Origin: JAWWPG01 sp033850885
GTDB taxonomy: Bacteria; Actinomycetota; Actinomycetes; Propionibacteriales; Nocardioidaceae
NCBI GenBank assembly: GCA_033850885.1
Contig: JAWWPG010000060.1
Coordinates: 41,776-105,775 of the forward strand
Direction: 5' to 3'
Length of the DNA stretch: 64,000 nt
Below the pieces are notes generated by a model. That model saw only the letters and a list, made by a program, of their open reading frames with translations. It did no database searches and was not told the DNA's origin. The stretch's first letter is position 1. Each line of letters begins with the position of its first letter. Position numbers and translations under genes: made by a program. Below, in pieces: positions 58,368 to 64,000 of this stretch.

Positions 58368-59124
58368 CGCGGGGCCTTGCCACGACGCGGCTGCTGATGA
58401 ACGCGGCAGACTCGATGAAGATGGCCTCCGCGTCGTTGTCGAGCGTGGCGACATGGAAGCTGTCGTCGAGGATGCGCTCCGTGACGTCGAGCGATGACAC
58501 CCGCGCGATGATGAGCCGCGCGGACGAGGGGTCGACGACGTGGTCCTGCGCCGACCGGAAGAGCAGCACCGGCGACGTGACACGGGGCAGGTCCGCGGCC
58601 GTCACCTTCCACAGGGCGCGCAGTGAGTCGAGAGCCCGCAGGGGTACCCGGTCGTAGCCGTCCTCCCGCTTATCGGGCTTCTTGATGTCGCTCGCGATGC
58701 CGTTGACCGAGCGGACGAGGTGTTTGAGAAGCGGGGTCGCGACGAGCCTGCGGTCCGCGCTTGCGACCGAGGGGTTCACGAGGAGCAGCCCGGCGATCTC
58801 GGTGCCACGCTGCTCCGCGAGGCGCAGCGCCAGGCCGCCCCCCATCGACAGGCCGGCGACGAAGACCTCCTCGCAGCGGTCCGCGAGGTCGTCGAACGCG
58901 CGCACCGCCTCGCCGTACCAGTCCTGCCAGGACGTCGCAGCGAGCTCCTGCCACGTGGTGCCGTGACCCGGGAGCCGCGGCACGGAGACCGTGAGGCCGG
59001 TGGCGTGCAGATGCTCCGCCCAGGGGCGCATCGACGACGGCGACCCCGTGAACCCGTGCAGCAGCAGGACACCGGTGGGGCCACCGACAGCCTGGAACGG
59101 TTGTGCGTGGGGCAAAACCGGCAC
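58357..59124 (-). CDS. Alpha/beta hydrolase (monoacylglycerol lipase/carboxylesterase type)
   Basis: A 255-residue esterase. The oxyanion hole is VLLLHGFTGSPSSM, the nucleophile elbow is VAGLSMGGGLAL (GLSMG), the acid lies in FRSAQDHVVDPSSA and the catalytic His in DSFHVATLDND. The set of motifs matches thermostable monoacylglycerol lipases. With the adjacent PlsC gene it suggests glycerolipid turnover. The GTG at 59124 is preceded by GGAGACAC; a longer in-frame start at 59253 would run through the promoter region. It diverges from plsC. Confidence 0.9.
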   Translation of the reverse strand: MPVLPHAQPFQAVGGPTGVLLLHGFTGSPSSMRPWAEHLHATGLTVSVPRLPGHGTTWQELAATSWQDWYGEAVRAFDDLADRCEEVFVAGLSMGGGLALRLAEQRGTEIAGLLLVNPSVASADRRLVATPLLKHLVRSVNGIASDIKKPDKREDGYDRVPLRALDSLRALWKVTAADLPRVTSPVLLFRSAQDHVVDPSSARLIIARVSSLDVTERILDDSFHVATLDNDAEAIFIESAAFISSRVVARPRDAV

Positions 59125-59281
59125 CGTGTCTCCTGTGCTCGTGCTTCTGTGGAGCGGACTCGCCTGCCTGCCTATGGTGTCACGTCCGCGGGGGCTTTTC
59201 GAGCGCTCGTCCCGACCACGGCACCGGTCCCGGCCGCGCGCCACGGCCGACACTAGGGTGTCAGGGTCAAGGAGGTCGTCG

Positions 59282-60118
59282 GTGTTCTACTGGATGCTCA
59301 AGTGGGTCTTCCTCGGCCCCTTGTTGAAGGGCATCTTCCGGCCGTACGCAGAGGGCACCGAGAACGTCCCGATGGAGGGCCCGGCGATCCTTGCGAGCAA
59401 CCACCTCTCCTACTCCGACTGGCTCTTCATGCCGCTGACGATCCCGCGCCGGGTCACGTTCGTCGCCAAGGCCGAGTACTTCACGACGCCGGGACTGAAG
59501 GGCTGGCTGCAAAAGACGTTCTTCTCCGGCGCCGGGCAGGTCCCCATCGACCGATCCGGCGGCAACGCGTCGGCCGGGGCCATTCGCACCGGTCTCAAGA
59601 TCCTCGGTGCGGGCGACCTCTTCGGGATCTACCCGGAGGGCACGCGGTCGTACGACGGCCGGCTGTACCGCGGGAAGACCGGGGTCGCACGCCTGGCGCT
59701 CGAGGCGAAGGTTCCGGTCGTCCCGGTCGCCGTGATCGGCACTGATATCGTCGCGCCGCCCGGCAAGGTCTTCGGTCGGTACTCGAGGCCGCATGTGCGT
59801 TTCGGCGAGGCGCTCGACTTCTCCCGCTACGAGGGCATGGAGGACGACAGGTTCGTGCTGCGCTCGATCACCGACGAGATCATGTACGAGATCATGGAGC
59901 TGTCGGGCCAGGAGTACGTCGACGTCTACGCAGCACGGGCGAAGGAGGACGCCCAGACGGAGGCCAAGGCCGCCGCCGCCGCCGCCCGGGCCGAAGCCAA
60001 GGCCGCCGCCGCCGCCCGGGCCGAGGCCAAGGCGGCTGCCGCGAAGGCCGAGGCTGAGACGAAGGCGAAGGCGAAGGCGAAGGCCTCCCGCCCGGACACC
60101 AAGAAGCAGGACGACTGA
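59282..60118 (+). CDS. plsC: 1-acyl-glycerol-3-phosphate acyltransferase with Lys/Ala tail
   Basis: A 278-residue membrane-bound acyltransferase that makes phosphatidic acid. Catalytic block I is the NHLSYSDW motif (NHxxxxD), block II contains GAGQVPIDRSGGN and block III is IYPEGTRSYDG, with VVPVAVIGTD as block IV. The enzyme normally ends near residue 225; here a 50-residue tail of repeated AEAKAAAAAR units and a final KAKAKAKASR is added, resembling histone H1-like tails. The GTG at 59282 follows AAGGAGG. Downstream is the phosphofructokinase gene. Confidence 0.92.
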   Translation: MFYWMLKWVFLGPLLKGIFRPYAEGTENVPMEGPAILASNHLSYSDWLFMPLTIPRRVTFVAKAEYFTTPGLKGWLQKTFFSGAGQVPIDRSGGNASAGAIRTGLKILGAGDLFGIYPEGTRSYDGRLYRGKTGVARLALEAKVPVVPVAVIGTDIVAPPGKVFGRYSRPHVRFGEALDFSRYEGMEDDRFVLRSITDEIMYEIMELSGQEYVDVYAARAKEDAQTEAKAAAAAARAEAKAAAAARAEAKAAAAKAEAETKAKAKAKASRPDTKKQDD

Positions 60119-60144
60119 ATTGCGACCGAACAAGGAGATCCACC

Positions 60145-61170
60145 ATGCGGGTAGGGGTGCTGACCGGGGGAGGTGACTGTCCCGGGCTCAACGCTGTGAT
60201 CAGGGCCGTCGTCCGCAAGGGCGTCACAGAGTACGGGTTCGACTTCGTCGGCTTCCGGGACGGCTGGCGTGGTCCGCTCGAGAACGTCACCACCGAGCTC
60301 GGCATCCCCCAGGTGCGAGGCATCCTGCCACGGGGTGGCACGATCCTCGGCTCGTCCCGCACGAACCCGTTCGCCATCGAGGACGGGGTCGGAAGAATCC
60401 AGCAGACGCTCCAGAACCATGGCGTCGACGCCTTGGTGGCGATCGGCGGCGAGGACACGCTCGGCGTCGCCACCAAGCTCGCGGAGATCGGCGTCCAGGT
60501 GGTCGGCGTACCGAAGACCATCGACAACGACCTCAACGCCACCGACTTCACGTTCGGCTTCGACACGGCCGTCAACATCGCGATGGAAGCGATCGACCGG
60601 CTGCACACGACGGCGGAGTCCCACCACCGGGTGCTTGTGGTGGAGGTGATGGGCCGTCACGCCGGGTGGATCGCGCTGCACTCGGGCATCGCCGGCGGCG
60701 CCAACATCATCCTGATCCCCGAGCAGCCCTTCGACATCGAGCGGGTCTGTGCCCTCGTCGAGCATCGCTTCCAGCTGCAGTACGCGCCGATCATCGTGGT
60801 CGCCGAGGGCGCCGTCCCGGTCGAAGGCACCATGGAGACGGTGACCGGTGACCTGGACGCCTTCGGGCATGCCCGGCTCGGCGGCATAGGGGAGCGGCTG
60901 GCGCAGGAGATCGAGGGACGCACCGGCAAGGAGGCCCGCACGGTCGTGATCGGCCACGTCCAGCGTGGCGGCACCCCGACGGCGTTCGACCGGTGGCTCG
61001 CCACCCGCTTCGGTCTGCATGCGATCACCGCCGTCCAGGAGCAGGACTTCGGCAAGATGGTGGCCCTTCGCGGCACCGACATCGTCCGGGTGCCACTCAT
61101 CGAGGGCACCGGGAAGCTGAAGACCGTCGACCCCTCCCAGTACACCGAGGCGGAGGTGCTGTTCGGCTGA
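60145..61170 (+). CDS. pfkA: 6-phosphofructokinase with PPi-type active-site residues
   Basis: A 341-residue group III phosphofructokinase that converts fructose-6-phosphate to fructose-1,6-bisphosphate. The donor-site loop reads GGEDT with Asp104, and the next loop reads VPKTIDND with Lys124. In ATP-dependent enzymes these positions are normally Gly104 and Gly124; Asp104 plus Lys124 is the established signature of pyrophosphate-dependent PFK, and the Amycolatopsis PPi-PFK has this combination while the Streptomyces coelicolor ATP enzyme has Gly at 104. Substrate residues TIDND and MGRHAGW are intact. The PPi preference is inferred. AAGGAG precedes the ATG. Confidence 0.9.
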   Translation: MRVGVLTGGGDCPGLNAVIRAVVRKGVTEYGFDFVGFRDGWRGPLENVTTELGIPQVRGILPRGGTILGSSRTNPFAIEDGVGRIQQTLQNHGVDALVAIGGEDTLGVATKLAEIGVQVVGVPKTIDNDLNATDFTFGFDTAVNIAMEAIDRLHTTAESHHRVLVVEVMGRHAGWIALHSGIAGGANIILIPEQPFDIERVCALVEHRFQLQYAPIIVVAEGAVPVEGTMETVTGDLDAFGHARLGGIGERLAQEIEGRTGKEARTVVIGHVQRGGTPTAFDRWLATRFGLHAITAVQEQDFGKMVALRGTDIVRVPLIEGTGKLKTVDPSQYTEAEVLFG

Positions 61171-61227
61171 GGGCGTCTCCCGGCGCCCGTACGTCGGAGG
61201 GCGGGTCGCCGGCCGCAGGGCGCCAAC

Positions 61228-61233
61228 TACGCT
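61228..61233 (+). promoter_or_regulatory. -10 box for DAHP synthase gene
   Basis: TACGCT, then 6 bases, then GTG 61240; leaderless arrangement. Confidence 0.45.
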
Positions 61234-61239
61234 TGTCGG

Positions 61240-62628
61240 GTGACCGTCATCCCGACTCTGGAGGATCTCCGCGCCCGCGGGGCGCTCCAACAGCCTTCGT
61301 GGCCCGACCTACAAGCCGTCGAGGCTGCGGTGCGGGAGCTGAGGGTCAAGCCGCCACTTGTCTTCGCCGGGGAGTGCGACGAGCTGAAGGCCAGCCTCGG
61401 CAAGGTGGCCGCGGGGCAGGCCTTTCTCCTGCAGGGCGGCGACTGCGCTGAGACGTTCGACGGGGTGAGCGCCGAGAACGTCCGCGCCAAGCTGCAGGTG
61501 CTGCTGCAGATGGCGGTCGTGCTCACCTACGGGGCGTCCCTGCCGGTGGTGAAGGTGGGCCGGATCGCGGGTCAGTACGGCAAGCCGCGGAGCAGTGACT
61601 CCGAGGTCAGGGAAGGCGTCGAGCTGCCGGCGTATCGCGGCGACGCCGTGAACGGCTTCGCATTCTCCCCGACGAGCAGGCGCCCCGACCCTGCGCGGCT
61701 CGTGCAGGTCTACAACTCCTCGGCAGCCACCCTCAACCTGTGTCGGGCCTTCTTGCAGGGGGGCTTCGCAGACCTTCGGCAGATGCACGCGTGGAACACC
61801 GACTTCGTCCGGACCAGCCCGGTCGGAGCGGTCTACGAGCGGATGGCCAGCGACATCGAGCGCGCCCTCGACTTCATGAAGGCGATCGGGGCCGAGTCGG
61901 AAGAGCTGCACCGGGTGTCGTTCCACAGCAGCCACGAGGCGCTGATCCTCGAGTACGAGCACGCGCTCACTCGCATCGACTCGCGGACGCAGACGCCGTA
62001 CGACGTCTCGGGCCACTTCCTGTGGATCGGGGAACGAACCCGGCAGATCAACGGCCCCCATGTGGAGCTGATGGCGGCGGTCCGCAACCCGATCGGCGTC
62101 AAGCTGGGCCCCACGGCGACAGCCGACGAGGCCGTCGCGCTGGCCGGCAAGCTCAACCCGGACAACGAACCGGGACGGCTGACGTTCATCACCAGGCTCG
62201 GCGCCGCCCGGGTGCGCGACCTGCTGCCGACCTTGGTCGAGAAGGTGACGGCCGCCGGCGTCGAGGTCGCGTGGGTCACCGATCCCATGCATGGCAACAC
62301 GTTCGAGACTTCGACGGGCTACAAGACCCGCAACTTCGACGACGTGATCGACGAGGTTCGCGGGTTCTTCGAGGTGCACCACGGCCTCGGCACCTGGCCC
62401 GGGGGGCTGCACGTCGAGCTCACCGGCGGAGACGTCACCGAGTGCGTGGGAGGCGGCGAGGCGCTCGACGAGCACCAGCTCCGACACCGCTACGAGTCGG
62501 TGTGCGACCCTCGCCTCAACCGGACCCAGTCCCTCGAGCTCGCCTTCCTCGTCGCCGAGATGCTGCATCCGCGTCGTGGGCCGCAGCAGCCAGGGACAGG
62601 TCCGGACATCGACCGACCCACCTCCTAG
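61240..62628 (+). CDS. aroG: Class II DAHP synthase (3-deoxy-7-phosphoheptulonate synthase)
   Basis: A 462-residue plant/microbe class II enzyme that joins phosphoenolpyruvate and erythrose-4-phosphate as the first step of aromatic synthesis, supplying trpD's pathway. Diagnostic segments are LLQGGDCAETF (metal Cys), KVGRIAGQYGKPRSS, the DFVRTSPVGAVYERMA region, LWIGERTRQINGPHVEL and VTDPMHGNTFE. Class II enzymes of actinobacteria are feedback-regulated by aromatic amino acids through N-terminal extensions. The GTG at 61240 is 6 bases after TACGCT, suggesting a leaderless message. Confidence 0.95.
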   Translation: MTVIPTLEDLRARGALQQPSWPDLQAVEAAVRELRVKPPLVFAGECDELKASLGKVAAGQAFLLQGGDCAETFDGVSAENVRAKLQVLLQMAVVLTYGASLPVVKVGRIAGQYGKPRSSDSEVREGVELPAYRGDAVNGFAFSPTSRRPDPARLVQVYNSSAATLNLCRAFLQGGFADLRQMHAWNTDFVRTSPVGAVYERMASDIERALDFMKAIGAESEELHRVSFHSSHEALILEYEHALTRIDSRTQTPYDVSGHFLWIGERTRQINGPHVELMAAVRNPIGVKLGPTATADEAVALAGKLNPDNEPGRLTFITRLGAARVRDLLPTLVEKVTAAGVEVAWVTDPMHGNTFETSTGYKTRNFDDVIDEVRGFFEVHHGLGTWPGGLHVELTGGDVTECVGGGEALDEHQLRHRYESVCDPRLNRTQSLELAFLVAEMLHPRRGPQQPGTGPDIDRPTS

Positions 62629-62768
62629 CCTGCATCGCCCCGCGCACGACGGCGCCGCCCGTATTCGAGGCTGGACCGGGTGGATCTGCCCCGATCGGGC
62701 TATGTCGCAGCCAGACCCCGGCTGGCTAGCCTGACCGGCACCATTCCAGTACGAGGAGGACGGGTGCC

Positions 62769-63887
62769 ATGAATCGATCGACAAGACAGGTACGGATCCT
62801 CGCGGCAACGACGGGCGTGCTTGCCCTCGTCGCCGCGGCCGCCGCCACATCTTCGCCTGTGGGTGCGTCCACGAACCCCAGGACGCCCATGGCGAAGCAC
62901 GTGGTCATCGCCGGCGGGTTGGACAACCCCCGCCAGCTGACCCGGATGCGCAACGGTGACTTCCTGGTCGCGGAGGCCGGGCACGGGTCGACGAATCCCG
63001 CGAACTGCTCGGGCACCGGCCAGAACGCGATCTGCGTCGGCATCACGGGCAAGGTGACCCGGATCCACCACGGCCACGCCATCCATGTGATGACCGGTCT
63101 GCTCTCCGGGGCCGGCAAGGACGGCACCTTCGCCACCGGACCCGACGGGGCGAGCCACCTCCCGGGCGGTAACTACTACGCCATCATGACCGGTGGCTCG
63201 GCGAGCCAGGTCCCGGCGGGCCTGCCGGCCTGGCAGCTCGGACGGCTGATCGCGAAACGCCCCGGCGGCACCCTGCATTCGGTGGCGAACATCTCCGCCT
63301 TCGAGCAGAGGCGCGACCCGGACGGCGAGGGAGTCGACTCCAACCCGTACGCCGTGCTCGCGCTGCCCGGCCAGATCCTGGTTGCAGACGCCGCGGGTGA
63401 CTACATCGCACGGGTCCAGGCGCATCGCCCGTCGCTGTGGGCGCTCCTGCCGGAGTACGGTCCCAAGCTCGACGCGGTGCCGACCAGCATCGCCAGGGGA
63501 CCGCACAACAAGATCTACGTCGGCGAGCTGCACTCGGAGGTCCCGCACGCGGCCAAGGTCTGGCAGTACGACCGCCAGGGTCACCGGCTGCGCTCCTGGG
63601 GCGGGTTCACCACAGTTACCGGCGTCGCCCGCGGCGGCGACGGCAGCCTCTATGTCAGCGAGCTCTTCGGGGGGAACTGCAGCTTCGGCGACATCCCGAA
63701 GTGCTTCCCGGGACGCGTCACCAAGGTCGCGCCGGACGGTACCCGTACCCACGTCGCCGTGCCCTTCCCGGCTGGGATCGTCACCCACGCCGGTCGGGTG
63801 TACGTGAACGCCTTCTCGGTCTCCCCGGCCACCGGGTTCGGCGGGAACCCCGACTGGAGCGGACAGCTCTGGCAGATCTTCCCGTAG
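62769..63887 (+). CDS. Secreted ScyD/ScyE-family beta-propeller protein
   Basis: A 372-residue exported protein: a signal peptide (ILAATTGVLALVAAAAATSS), then a repetitive beta-rich domain matching the ScyD/ScyE family, a six-bladed-propeller-like fold. Recurrent blade phrases include HVVIAGGLDNPRQLTRMRNG, AVLALPGQILVADAAGDYIA and TSIARGPHNKIYVGELHSE; a GNCSFGDIPKCFPGR segment may form a disulfide. Named after cyanobacterial scytonemin genes, but in actinobacteria the role is unknown; an esterase- or adhesin-like extracellular function is possible. The ATG follows GAGGAGGACGGGTGCC. Confidence 0.85.
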   Translation: MNRSTRQVRILAATTGVLALVAAAAATSSPVGASTNPRTPMAKHVVIAGGLDNPRQLTRMRNGDFLVAEAGHGSTNPANCSGTGQNAICVGITGKVTRIHHGHAIHVMTGLLSGAGKDGTFATGPDGASHLPGGNYYAIMTGGSASQVPAGLPAWQLGRLIAKRPGGTLHSVANISAFEQRRDPDGEGVDSNPYAVLALPGQILVADAAGDYIARVQAHRPSLWALLPEYGPKLDAVPTSIARGPHNKIYVGELHSEVPHAAKVWQYDRQGHRLRSWGGFTTVTGVARGGDGSLYVSELFGGNCSFGDIPKCFPGRVTKVAPDGTRTHVAVPFPAGIVTHAGRVYVNAFSVSPATGFGGNPDWSGQLWQIFP

Positions 63888-63974
63888 CCGTCACCAGGCC
63901 CAAGGGGTGTTAGCCGTCGTCCGGCCGCTGCGCGGCTGGCGATCGGCGGGCGAGATCGCCCATGGGTTGCGGCG

Positions 63975-64000
63975 CCGCGCTCATCGCGAGATGAGCGCGG
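63975..64000. terminator. Perfect hairpin at window end
   Basis: CCGCGCTCATC (63975-63985) pairs with GATGAGCGCGG (63990-64000) around a GCGA loop of GNRA type, 87 bases after the ScyD/ScyE-like stop. It may be a terminator or half of a larger repeat cut by the window edge. Confidence 0.55.

Noticed and set aside
1..64000. tRNA or rRNA genes
   Set aside because: No cloverleaf with a recognisable T-loop or CCA-adjacent stem was found by eye, including around the integrase.

Overview
The window is GC-rich actinobacterial chromosome. From about 9.3 kb to the end the gene content and order follow a backbone well known from Mycobacterium tuberculosis and Streptomyces: glnA, RDD protein, DUF4191, lipA, lipB, E2/lpd, pepA, gcvT, erpA, adenosine-kinase-like PfkB, ctaCDF, qcrB/A/C and ctaE, trpD, DEDD/GIY-YIG nuclease, NlpC/P60, PimB-like GT4, SRPBCC, ArsA, plsC, class II DAHP synthase. 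The PspA-PspAA-HtpX-PspAB operon, the TIGR00300 enzyme and the general gene style suggest Propionibacteriales (Nocardioidaceae-like). That placement is inference; no rRNA or tRNA gene is visible.

Region 1 (1-9.2 kb) is an accessory island in decay. It holds a sigma-region-4 remnant, a cysteine-rich small ORF coupled to an unknown protein, two exported proteins, the core of an IS256-type transposase missing both ends, a MobF relaxase-helicase whose N-terminus is frameshifted off, an excisionase-like HTH protein and an apparently intact tyrosine integrase. A strong terminator and tandem TGTACC sites follow the integrase, next to the 3' end of glnA.

Region 2 (9.3-26 kb) covers nitrogen assimilation and lipoate-dependent metabolism. 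glnA has a textbook four-half-site GlnR box. lipB and lipA make the cofactor used by the two-lipoyl-domain E2 (sucB) and lpd, and lipoate also links to the glycine cleavage T-protein. A fatty-acid modification set (CFA-like methyltransferase, FAD oxidoreductase, DUF1365) lies on both sides of the lipoate genes. Region 3 (26-30.5 kb) is a membrane-stress operon (pspA, pspAA, htpX, pspAB). Region 4 (30.6-42.7 kb) is the respiratory core: erpA, an AdoK-like kinase, ctaC-ctaD-ctaF on the plus strand and ctaE-qcrC-qcrA-qcrB on the minus strand, with an L,D-transpeptidase between them and trpD beyond. Region 5 (42.8-64 kb) combines envelope genes (LCP, NlpC/P60, PimB-like GT4, PlsC), a SRPBCC/ArsA/CxxCxxC cluster, ROK glucokinase, a TIGR00300 LOR/SDH enzyme, a phosphofructokinase with pyrophosphate-type active-site residues, DAHP synthase and a secreted ScyD/ScyE-like protein.

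The least ordinary feature is a set of intergenic repeats in which a 15-22 bp word occurs as direct and/or inverted copies (about 15.2, 44.7, 52.5 and 57.6 kb, with a single 15-base match at 32.1 kb). Two of these elements share the word ATGGTAAGGAACGC. Many genes also have a TANNNT box 6-8 bases before their start codon, which suggests widespread leaderless transcription.
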